Assembly: GCF_051014445.1 (NCBI RefSeq)
Contig: NC_135141.1
Span: 248,001-312,000, forward strand
Reading direction: 5' to 3'
Source of the DNA: Colletes latitarsis
Taxonomy: Eukaryota > Arthropoda > Insecta > Hymenoptera > Colletidae
DNA: 64,000 nucleotides
The translations under genes and the position numbers were made by a program. A model generated the notes under the pieces. That model saw nothing but the letters and a program-made list of their open reading frames with translations. It was not told the origin of the DNA and ran no database searches. Below are positions 54,301 through 64,000 of this stretch, in pieces. The number at the start of each line of letters is the position of its first letter. Position 1 is the stretch's first letter.

Positions 54301-55564
54301 GCAATGTGTTTTAAGGGGAGGAGGTTTAAACACCTCGCCTAACCTAACCTCGTCCGGATCTCGAGGGAAGGAACGCTGGGCAAATGGAAAATAATCGGTG
54401 CAAGTTGAATTTATTTTCGCTTAGTCGCCTTATACGATTAAGCCGTTTATTTCTTCTTAAATTTTACTCTTAATTACAATAGATAGAAGAAAATAATTTT
54501 CTAATTTGTTGATGGCGACTTCGTTAAAAAGTAATTATTCCGTCGGTAAAATGCGCAAGATTTCGGGGGTAAAATGATTGTAATTGACCCCCGCAACCGC
54601 AAATAATTTTTCCAAAACGATTTGAATTGAATTTGTTTTCCCGTCGAACAACCGTTTTCACACCTTCTCGAATTTTTTTCTAGAAAGTGGGTAGGATTTC
54701 TGGGGTATGTCTAGTCACCAAAAATGATTGTAATTGACCCCCACAGCTAACAATATTTTTTTCAGAACGATTTGAAATATTTTAATTTCGTCGAAAAATT
54801 TCACACCTTCTCGAATTTTTTTCTAGAAAGTGGGTAGGATTTCGAGGGTATGTGTCATTTGGTCACAATTACCAAAAATGATTGTAATTGACCCCCGCAA
54901 CCGAAAATAATTTTTCCAAAACGATTTGAATTGAATTTTTTGTTTCTCTGTCACCTAATTAGATTTTCGGTAAGGAATTTTTTTCTCGAAAATGCGTAGG
55001 ATCTCGGGGGTATGTGTAATGACCAAAAATTATTGCAATTTACCCTCACAACCGAAAATAATTTTTTTAGAACGATTTGAAAAATTTTTTACCTCTTGTT
55101 TTGTAGTTGTTCCTTCCGATCCATAGGATTTAAAAGATTTATGAAAAATCTTTTAAATGTTTCATATAAATCTTGGCAAGAATTAAATTTTCTGTAAAAA
55201 AAAATTAAATAAATTTGTTCTCTGCCTTCTCTAGAAAAGAAAAAATTAAATGAGATGAAATCTTATACATTACATGCTTACTTAAATCGCATTGAAAACG
55301 AATACCACAAATGTTTCAGAATAATCTGCAAAATGGTCTCACTCGCAAAGGGTTAATTGAGAAATAAATGTTTGGTAATTGAAAACAGGTAAGCAGGTTA
55401 TTAACCAGCTGTTTTTTTCGCTAAGACAAATTGAAAACTCGGTTCTAACAAGGAAAAGTTGGAATGGTACCCGGTTTTGGGTTAGGTTTTACTTTAAGAT
55501 ATGTATTATTAAAGTTATTACAGGTACTATTTTCAGAAATAGAACTATATTCTATTCACCACTA

Positions 55565-55661
55565 ATCAGCGTGGCCGTGAGTGATAAGGTGTTTGCCTGC
55601 AAGTTCGAGCTTCTTCTTTTGCTCTGCAGATTCGAACCCTGGTAGAAGAAATCTTTTTTTT
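55565..55661 (+). pseudogene. Ser-like tRNA relic, copy 8
   Basis: The A and B boxes and T-run are unchanged. Copy 9 ends before this position, so it has no relic. Confidence 0.58.
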
Positions 55662-57786
55662 ATTTTTTCAATCATATTTTCGTACAATCATGTACACATA
55701 ACATGTGACATTATATTTTTGTATGCCCTTCGAATATTTCTTTTTTTTTAAGTTGAATTTAACCAAAATTACATTTATAACATAATATGTTATTTTCAAT
55801 GTACGAAGTACATGAATCTGGATGGTACTTTTCGTAAAAACAGTCAAAACATAAAAATTTCAAGCACCACGTGCATCTAACGAAAGTTCTGTTTTCACAG
55901 AAATTACAGAAATTATTTTCTATTTAATGATGATGATGGTGGAATGGAATGACCGCTTCATTTACATTGATAAAATGTGAACGATTTTCGGATAGTCGTA
56001 CCTCGTACTTTTTACCTTATACTTGAGGTAAAAAGGGGTATAACCGGGTAAAACAGTTTTATGACATTACCTGCTAACTCATGTTACTGTTCTGATGAAA
56101 ATGAAACGCTATGTTTTGTATTCGACTATGTCCTTTTAAAATTTTTAATCCAACCCATACTTTGTATTAAACTGGTAAACGGGATCACTTTTCTTTTGTG
56201 GTTTAAACGGTTTGGTGGTGCACGTTATTAATTTTGATGGATCGATACAATTATTTTTTTATGCAAAGTTAAGCCAAATCAAACTAGTTAATATATATTT
56301 AGTTCGTCATAACAAATTGATAATTATACGGTTATCTAAAAACATATCGAGGAAAATCATTATTAATTAATTTCTGCAACTATTAATTCTACTACTAAGT
56401 TTTGTTTATGTTATAAAAATAAGATAATAACTCTTCTTATTGAAAAATCCCACAGCGTGCACGATACTGGCAAAGAGTGGATTCTCATTTTAATTTATTA
56501 ATTTTCAATCTTAAACTATTGATTTTGAAAAATCGTATTAATAATATACATATGTTACGCTCACATATAAGAATAATAATAAGAAAAAAATTTCTTTTTT
56601 TTTTCAATAATTAAAATATGATCAGGGGGTTTTAAAACCCATTTATTTTCGTAAAATAAATTTTACAAAATTTCTTTTTCAAACTACTTACGTACTTTGC
56701 TTATGTGCGCCTACATCGTCATGTGCGTCGGAAAGTAAAAATGCCTGGGCAGTCAGTCGAGAATCTCGACTCGAGATTCCAAATCGTATGCCGTTGACGG
56801 GAGGTCGGATTTCAGTTGTTAAGAGCGAGAAGGCAAATGTGAGCCTTTCTCTCTCGACTCTCACGAGGCGGTCCGAAATTACTTCGGGCAGCGTCAGTTT
56901 GCCTTTGTCGACTTTCCGAAACATTACGAGCTCACGTACGCGTGAGAGAGCACACTATGCCTTCGGTGCACTTCTGGCACCTCTGATTTCAGACACTTCC
57001 TCTAAACCAATCAAAAAACTTTTCGAACAAAAGTTACACAGAAATGACAACACTTGACAAGAAATTGCAATAGTAGAAATTAGCAAAACAGTTTTTATTC
57101 AACAAAAAATCAAGGTCGTTTCAATTTTTTTTTAACAAAAATATATAATTTTAAATATATAATCGATTTGTTTGTTGTATCTTTGTATTCTCTTTAAAAA
57201 AAAAGTGTAAGAGGTCTTAGGTCGAAAATTGACTGGAATTCTTTAGAAGCTATGATTTTTCTTCCGAATTCCCATTCACGCGACACACTGTCTCCGCTCC
57301 GCCGCCCCCGGAGGAGGATTAAACTTCATTAAATAAACGAAATACAGTTTGAAACCCTCCTATAACACGGTAGATCGGTTCCTATAAAATGCCGTGTTGT
57401 CTGAAACCGTGTTATATGAGACCTAACCCAGAGCCAGTTCACTCGAAAAGGGAGGGGAGTTATGGTCCGAAAACTTATTAAAAACGAATATTTTTTTTTA
57501 ATTCAATGACAGAATTTACCACACAGTATTTGTTTAAATAAGTAATATATTTAACATAACAGGAAATAATTAAATAAATATGAATGAGCGCAAGCAGGCT
57601 GTTGCAGCTCGTAATGCAAATCAAAACGTAACATACGAGAAACGTCGCGAGAAGGCGTCCCCAAGACGAAAGAAACAAAACCGTCAACGATGTGAATGAC
57701 GCGCATCTCAACGACCCATTTTATATCAAACACATATAGATCGCTTTCTCACATTCTACATAAGCAATTTAATTTTTCTATGTATA

Positions 57787-59000
57787 CAGGGTGTTCGACC
57801 ACCCCTGGGAAAAATTTTAATGGGAGATTCTAGAGGCCAAAATAAGACGAAAATCAAGAATACCAATTTGTTGATGGAGGCTTCGTTAAAACGTTATTAA
57901 CAATTAAATTAAAAAATTTCAAATCGTTTTGGAAAAATTATTTTCGGTTGCCAATTCGGGGGTCAATTACAATCATTTTTTATGAATACACATATCCCCG
58001 ACAATCCTACCCTCCTTCGAGAAAAAAATTCGGGTAGGTGGTGAAATTTCTCGGCGAAAAAAAAATTTTTCAAATCGTTCTAAAAAAATTATTTCCGATT
58101 GCAAGGGTCGATTATAATCATTTTTTATGAATAGATATACCCCGGAAATCCTACCCAGTTTGGAGAAAAAAATTCGAGAAGGTGTGAAGTTTTTCAACAA
58201 AATTAAAAAATTTTAAATCGTTCTAAAAAAATTATTTCTGATTGCAGGGACCAATTATAATAATTTTTGGTCGATAGACATACCCTCGAAATCGTAACCA
58301 TTTTCGAGAAAAAAATTCCTTACCGAAAATATAATTTCAGGCGAAAAATGCTTCCCGTAAATTTTATGTTTGAATCTTTAAAACACCATAACTTCTGAAC
58401 GGATTGGACGATTTTAATGTTAAAAAAGCCAAACGCCGCGTATTTTAGTGTAGAATATGTAACAATTGTAAAAATATTGGAAAGGTTGTTCCTTGGCCCC
58501 GTAATGTTAGAAAACCCCCATAAAAATGGTCCAATTTTCAACTTAGATAGCCATAACTCCTATAATAGTGAATATATTTCAATGAAACTTTTTTCTCAAG
58601 TAGAGCCCATAGGTACCTACAAAAAAGTATTAAACAACTTTTCTGTAGGACGTCAAGCGAAATTATTAAAAATCAAAAACGAATTTTTAAGAAAAATCAA
58701 CAGGGGATAGGTAGGTAGGTAGGTAGGTGCCTAAATTTTGTCGGCGAAATTGAAAAGTTTCAAATCGTTCTGGAAAAATTATTTTCGGTTGCGGAGGTAA
58801 ATTATAATCATTTTCGGTGAATAGACATACTCCCGAAATCTTACCCACTTTCGAGAAAAAATTCAGTATTGGCGGAACTTTAAACGTTAATAACTTTTTA
58901 ACGAAGCCACCATCAACAAATTGGTATTCTTGATTTTCGTCTTATTTTGGCCTCTAGAATCTCCCATTAATATTTTTCCCAAGGGTGGCCGAACACCCTG
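57787..59000. mobile_element. Palindromic TA-flanked element, copy 8
   Basis: Type B; complete ACACCCTG right end with TA on both sides. Confidence 0.88.
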
Positions 59001-61472
59001 TATATGTATGCATGTATGTATGTATGTGTGTATGTATGTGTAACAGAAAAGAAAAAAACAAAAAAACACAAAAAATATTATTTTAATTTAACGCAACCTT
59101 AATTTAATAAATTATAATTTCTAATAATATATTTTTTCATGTAAAGCCACTATATTTCTTTCATTATTCTTTCGCGTCATTACTTTAAGGTAATTTAGGT
59201 TTTAAATATGTTAAGCAAAAATCATGTTATCCAGTGCTGTACAAAGTTTTATGTTTTCGCAATTTTCTTATCGTGTTAGAGCGAAAGCGTGTTATAGGGG
59301 ATATGATGCCGTGTTGTAGGGGACAAGCATCCCTGTATAGGGAAATTCTCTTTTACAAATGTCGACGGAATCCCGACGTAACACCTGTATCCACGAGTTG
59401 TTATTAATGAAGTTGAAGGTAGACGATCAACCAAGATTCACACGTAACCAGTCTTCCGAATTCAAGGACACTTCAATTTGGCGACAAGCATGGGATGCTG
59501 CTCACGAAATACACGAAACTTTCGTCGTGAGAGTAGCACGTGAAATTTACTTACATAACCTAAATCGAGCACGTACTCTACCTCACTTACGGGCACGAAC
59601 GTAAGGCGATTTATACAGTCGATATCGCCGATTTTTACAAAAGGTAAGTTTTAACATTTAAGTAAACAAAGCCTCTGTAAGTTTTATTTTCCATACTTCA
59701 AAAGTAAAAATAAATGCATGAAAAAAGAAAAAAACGTTCTTGACAAGTCCTATAAAATACTTGAGTTCAGTTTGTTCATAATTCATCGGTAAAAGAATCT
59801 AACTCTATAACAATCCGATACACAAGATATAAAGTCAGTTTCTCCTTTCATTATTAGATGCGTTGACTTTAATTTTAAAAATTATGATGATAAGTATGAT
59901 GATTTTACAGAAAGAGTTTATTTTTAATATTAAAGATTTCCTATATAAAGACAAGAAGGATATTTTTACCAATATCTATCTATCTATCTTAATATTCTTC
60001 ACCCACTTGGCCCACTTACTTTAACGAGTCTGAGTAAATCATCAGTACTATCAGTACTATCATTTATTAATAAAAATAATAGTTGGATAACATAGAACTT
60101 AATATTATTAGTCACACCACTAATAAAATGAATCTGCGATTCCATATCCAAAGATATAGTATAAGCTAGAAAATTCAGATTATTCAAGTTACTTCTGTCA
60201 CTCGTCAAATTTTTTATGAAATTCTATGCTAATTCATGCTCTTTAAAATATAATTATAATCTACTGGGACTTTTAGTTAACTTATGTTTTAATAAATCAA
60301 TAATCAAAGTATCTATAATTAATATTAAAATCAAATAAGAGTAGTCGAAATAGTATTAATATTATCAGTCTCTGATATTTAAATTTTATTAAATATTTTA
60401 AATCTGTTATCACCTTGTTCAAATAATTTATTACTAGCTTTGATAAAATAGATTTTGGGATGGATTTTTTAAGAATGGAATAAAAGGAATTCAGTTGTGA
60501 ATTTTTATGAGGAATAAAGGGATATTGTTATACTATCAACATGTATATCGTTCTTTAACTTGCCCATTTAGATATTTATATACTTGTATAAATATAAACC
60601 CACACTAAAATCATGTAAATATCTAAATCATTTTTAAATCTATGATTTGGAAAATTTTAGGGACTTGGAACTTATTCATCTTTTATCTTGCAGTTTTATC
60701 ACACTTTAGAAGATAAAAATCATAATAATAATTTAATTTATTTTGCATAAAAACAGTCCTCTTCGTGCCTTTATATTTTCATTTTCTATGACCAAAAATT
60801 CGAAATTCGTTTCATTTTTACAAAAAAAGTGATTGGGATGTCCCCCAATCACTTATAAGTATCATTTGTCGATTATCTTAAATATCTTATTATATTTTTT
60901 CTATACTAAATTTTCAAACCTCTTTACCTTGATATCTTCTTTTTCATGTAATTTGAATACTTTTCTAAAGTAATCTTTTGTAAAATGTTCTGTTAATCTA
61001 AATTATCTAATAAATCTATATCAGAATTAGTTAATTCTGTTGTAAGATAAGTGAAAAATCAATGAAGACGAAGTTGCCAATATCAATTAAGTCAACTACT
61101 TTTGGTAATACATTTGGTTAAACATTCTTTCTTATTTTTTATCTCTGAATTTCGAGATTACACAGATTAAAAAAATTTGTCTCTCTTTATTATTGTATCT
61201 ATTTTTTCAGAGGGTAAATAGGTTCGTCATCCCCTTCTTCATTTGGCTTATCTTCATTTTCTTTCTTTCTCTATTTGAAATTTGAAAAGTCTATCCTTCT
61301 TTTATTAACTTAACCCAGACCTAACCAGACCACAATTCATCTTTCATATATTACTTCTAAATTCTTTCTTATTAATACTTTTCTGTATTAAAAAGTAAGT
61401 AGTCTTTCATGTGATGCTTATTCAACATTCTTACTACAGCTTGGTGTTGTTGTTGTTTCTTTTTTTTACCAA

Positions 61473-62291
61473 GAATAAAGTTATTTAAGAAGTTTATGCA
61501 GAAAATTTCACGTGAAAAATTTATTTTCTTAGAAAAGTACAACGTAGAACTATATATGATATGTTGTTTGTTTATAAAATCATCAATAACTACGTATAAA
61601 TATGGAATTATTCTATATTCTAACATTTTTCAATAATTGTATTAACCATATATCCAAGCTAACCAGTTTAGCCAGCATATGGACTTCTTTAACAGTTCTC
61701 CGTATTCCTTCAAATAGCATGTCATTAGTGTTGTACGCACTGCATCTCATATTATACGCAATTAATGTGACTTTTATACATATTATGCAACTGTATTATA
61801 TCAACAAAGGGTGTAGAAACCCGTAAATAAATAAATAAATAAAGAAGTATTAAAAAGAGGGTAACGTGGAACTTGAAATGATTTTTTAGTTATTTTCTTT
61901 GGATATTAAAGTAGATTTCATTGGATGTAAGAGTAGATGTAATTGGACAGTTAAGTATTTTTTATTATACTGTTAAAGCAATGTGTTTTAAGGGGAGGAG
62001 GTTTAAACACCTCGCCTAACCTAACCTCGTCCGGATCTCGAGGGAAGGAACGCTGGGCAAATGGAAAATAATCGGTGCAAGTTGAATTTATTTTCGCTTA
62101 GTCGCCTTATACGATTAAGCCGTTTATTTCTTCTTAAATTTTACTCTTAATTACAATAGATAGAAGAAAATAATTTTCTAATTTGTTGATGGCGACTTCG
62201 TTAAAAAGTAATTATTCCGTCGGTAAAATGCGCAAGATTTCGGGGGTAAAATGATTGTAATTGACCCCCGCAACCGCAAATAATTTTTCCA
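61473..62291 (+). repeat. Array copy 9, partial (819 bp)
   Basis: It matches the first 819 bp of the unit apart from a 3-bp deletion of a CTA repeat near 61550. After 62291 the unit match stops: the units read AAAACGATTTGAATTG, while this copy reads AGAACGATTTGAGACTT and runs into the core of the palindromic element in reverse orientation. This is the right border of the array. Confidence 0.93.
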
Positions 62292-62961
62292 GAACGATTT
62301 GAGACTTTTCATTTTGGCCGAAAAATTTAGGCACCTACCTACCTACCTACCTATCCCCTGTTGATTTTTCTTAAAAATTCGTTTTTGATTTTTAATAATT
62401 TCGCTTGACGTCCTACAGAAAAGTTGTTTAATACTTTTTTGTAGGTACCTATGGGCTCTACTTGAGAAAAAAGTTTCATTGAAATATATTCACTATTATA
62501 GGAGTTATGGCTATCTAAGTTGAAAATTGGACCATTTTTATGGGGGTTTTCTAACATTACGGGACCAAGGACAACCTTTCCAATATTTTTATAATTGTTA
62601 CATATTCTACACTAAAATACGCGGCGTTTGGCTTTTTTAACATTAAAATCGTCCGATCCGTTCAGAAGTTATGGTGTTTTAAAGATTCAAACATAAAATT
62701 TACGGGAAGCATTTTTCGCCTGAAATTATATTTTCGGTAAGGAATTTTTTTCTCGAAAATGGTTACGATTTCGAGGGTATGTCTATCGACCAAAAATTAT
62801 TATAATTGGTCCCTGCAATCAGAAATAATTTTTTTAGGACGATTTAAAATTTTTTAATTGTGTTGAAAAATTTCACACCTTCTCGAATTTTTTTCTCCAA
62901 ACTGGGTAGGATTTCCGGGGTATATCTATTCATAAAAAATGATTATAATCGACCCTTGCAA
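62180..62961 (-). mobile_element. Diverged palindromic element at the array border, interrupted by a Helitron
   Basis: The first 112 bp are shared with the units' truncated copy. From 62292 onward the sequence is the reverse complement of the core and modules of the element at 4003-5217: the GGTA tract near 62332, then the core, then AATCGACCCTTGCA-type modules. It differs from the units' complete copies at several percent of sites by eye. A one-base deletion near 62569 breaks the 97-codon core frame. It should continue past the Helitron, outside the window. Confidence 0.85.
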
Positions 62962-63163
62962 TCTATATAATAAAACTCAAATGCTGTTCGTTGGTCACGA
63001 CATCACGGGAGAACGGCTGAACCGATCTGGCTAATTTTTTTTTTAAAATGTTCGTTGTAGTCCGAATCAGGTTTTTACATTAAAATAAATTGGAAATGTT
63101 TCTCGGAAACATGGAAATTCGGGAAGAGATGAGACTACTCACACCGCGACCGCCGCGAGAGGG

Positions 63164-63296
63164 CCACGACGGCGTCACCTACCGCGGTCACGCCCAGATG
63201 GACAATGCTACGTAGCGAGTTCCTCGCAAGTAAAATCCACGACGGCGTCACCTACCGCGGCCACCGCCAGATGCACAAGTTTCTCGCATGTAAGGT
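63164..63296 (+). repeat. 73-bp GC-rich direct repeat in the Helitron
   Basis: CCACGACGGCGTCACCTACC begins at 63164 and again at 63237, a period of 73 bp, with a few differences and a shorter second copy. The strong GC bias contrasts with the AT-rich array. Confidence 0.8.
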
Positions 63297-63316
63297 GTTG
63301 CGCGGGCGGTATTAAT

Positions 63317-63499
63317 ATGCGTCGCGGACGCGGATATTCACCATTATTGGCTCATATTGACCTTATGGTATCATTTGCTAAACCTACCCATCCTGTTGTC
63401 CTCGCCCTCTTGTGTACTATGTTGGTTTCCGACAAATTTCCAATATTATTCTTATTTTTATTTTACTTTATTGTGTCGCAATCGACAAAATTTGTTTAG
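63317..63499 (+). other. Helitron interior, 60-codon open frame of doubtful coding value
   Basis: The frame begins MRRGRGYSPLLAHIDLM and ends in a hydrophobic stretch. It may be chance in the 5' region of the element. A second overlapping frame (63357-63551) is open too, which lowers confidence in either. Confidence 0.15.
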
Positions 63500-63544
63500 A
63501 ATTGATTATATTGACCATACATTGTGTCGCAATCGACTAAATTT
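63470..63544 (+). repeat. Direct repeat ATTGTGTCGCAATCGAC
   Basis: ATTGTGTCGCAATCGAC followed by (A/T)AAATTT occurs at 63470-63493 and 63521-63544, 51 bp apart, directly before the helicase frame. It may mark the junction where internal Helitron sequence was lost. Confidence 0.75.
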
Positions 63545-64000
63545 CTTTTGAAGTGATTCCAAGCTCAACGCCAGCCGATGAACTGAATGCATGTTTGAAG
63601 TCGTCCGTTTTGTGGAAATACGTAATGACCATCCAATTAAGTATGAACATGCGAGTCAAGTTACTGAATGACCAATTTGGAGAAGTATTTTCAAACCAAT
63701 TGCTGGACATTGGCAATGGCAAAATCCCCGTTGACATTTCGACTGCCTACATTCAATTCCCCGTCAATTTTTGCAAGTTCACTATATTAGCTGCGAAAAA
63801 CATTGATGTCGACAAATTGGATATCACGATTCAAACTGAAATTGCTGGCGACTTGATGATGTACAAATCGGTCGATTCCGTTACTAGCCAAGATGATGTC
63901 GTGAACTATCCAACCGAATTTTTAAACTCGCTGGAATTGCTCGGATTGCCGCCGCATAATCTCCAATTGAAAGTCGGATCGGTAATCATGATGTTGCGAA
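63541..64000 (+). pseudogene. Helitron Pif1-type helicase fragment (3' truncated by window, internally deleted)
   Basis: The frame is open from just after a TAA at 63538-63540 to the window edge, about 153 codons. Conserved pieces of Helitron helicases are visible: PADELNACLKSS, MNMRV, LLDIGNGKIPVD, DDVVNYPTEFLNSL and LPPHNLQLKVGSVIMMLR. These lie in the C-terminal half of the Rep-helicase protein, an ATP-driven SF1B DNA helicase domain that unwinds the element during rolling-circle transposition. At 63783/63784 the protein goes from FCKFT directly to ILAAKN; relatives have roughly 30 residues between these, usually including a WLSERAILAAKN-like stretch, so an in-frame deletion is inferred. 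No start codon, Walker A motif or Rep domain precedes it. It is probably a non-functional remnant. Confidence 0.85.

Larger units (their letters stand above)
53793..61472 (+). repeat. Array copy 8 (type B, last full copy)
   Basis: It is 7680 bp. It has type B states at most markers but the type A state (no G) in the T-run near 57497, and the shorter T-run near 56600. A T-to-A change near 59878 is private. The mosaic pattern fits exchange or gene conversion between copies. Confidence 0.95.
1..62291. repeat. Tandem array of a ~7.68 kb unit, eight full copies plus one partial copy
   Basis: The same sequence recurs head to tail with starts at 1, 7695, 15379, 23063, 30747, 38431, 46112, 53793 and 61473. 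Copy lengths are 7694, 7684, 7684, 7684, 7684, 7681, 7681 and 7680 bp, then 819 bp of a ninth. Differences are a handful of substitutions and short indels per copy, so identity is well above 99 percent by eye. The left end lies outside the window; the right end is at about 62291, where the ninth copy departs from the unit inside a transposon-like segment. No rRNA, histone, 5S or snRNA sequence was recognised, so this is not a known multicopy gene array. It could be a macrosatellite, a locally amplified segment, a transposon-rich heterochromatic cluster or, less likely, an assembly over-expansion. Confidence 0.98.
62962..64000 (+). mobile_element. Helitron, 5' end and internal part (continues past window)
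   Basis: It starts TCTATATAATAAAACTC, the form typical of insect Helitron 5' ends (TC start and AT-rich TATATAATAAAA). The host sequence TTGCAATCGG, known from the unit's intact element, is split between A (62961) and T, matching the A^T target of Helitrons with no target duplication. It contains a GC-rich direct repeat and a helicase fragment but no Rep/HUH nuclease motif between the 5' end and the helicase piece, so the element is internally deleted. The 3' CTRR end and hairpin lie beyond the window. Confidence 0.85.

Noticed and set aside
1..62291. Ribosomal DNA or histone array
   Set aside because: The unit length is in a plausible range, but no 18S, 5.8S, 28S, 5S or histone sequence could be recognised in the unit.
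1..62291. CRISPR-like array or bacterial operon
   Set aside because: The periodicity is kilobases, not tens of bases. Composition, lack of long ORFs and presence of insect-type transposons argue for a eukaryotic genome.

Overview
The window is AT-rich, non-coding eukaryotic DNA, most likely from an insect and possibly a hymenopteran. The grounds are a palindromic TA-flanked element whose ends I recall, without a search, from ant and bee genomes, an insect-type Helitron, and the absence of any bacterial-style gene organisation. I see no complete protein gene. Nearly all short open frames lie in repeats, recur once per repeat unit and look like chance frames.

Positions 1-62291 are a head-to-tail tandem array of one ~7.68 kb unit: eight full copies starting at 1, 7695, 15379, 23063, 30747, 38431, 46112 and 53793, plus a ninth copy (61473) that stops after 819 bp. 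Copies are almost identical. Shared indels and substitutions split them into type A (copies 1-5) and type B (copies 6-8). The array enters from outside the left edge of the window, so its true copy number is higher than seen here.

Each unit carries, in order: a putative LINE 3' tail ending in an (AAAT)n run; a truncated reverse-oriented piece of a ~150-bp modular palindromic element; a degenerate type-II (Ser-like) tRNA relic with A box, B box and T-run terminator; about 1 kb of AT-rich sequence; a GC-richer island with a perfect 9+1+9 palindrome; a full 1.2 kb TA-flanked palindromic element with ~115-bp terminal inverted repeats, itself set between clusters of a CGTGTTATAGGGG-like motif; a small open frame followed by a good splice-donor sequence; and ~1.8 kb of AT-rich sequence with microsatellites and a perfect 11-bp hairpin. 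I found no rRNA, histone, snRNA or other recognised multicopy gene in the unit.

The right border is informative. Copy 9 leaves the unit inside its reverse-oriented palindromic element and continues into a fuller version of that element (62180-62961). That version is interrupted, exactly between A and T, by the 5' end of a Helitron (62962 to the window edge). The Helitron holds 73-bp GC-rich direct repeats and a fragment of the Helitron Pif1-type helicase with an apparent in-frame internal deletion. It has no visible Rep domain, so it is a non-autonomous or decayed copy.
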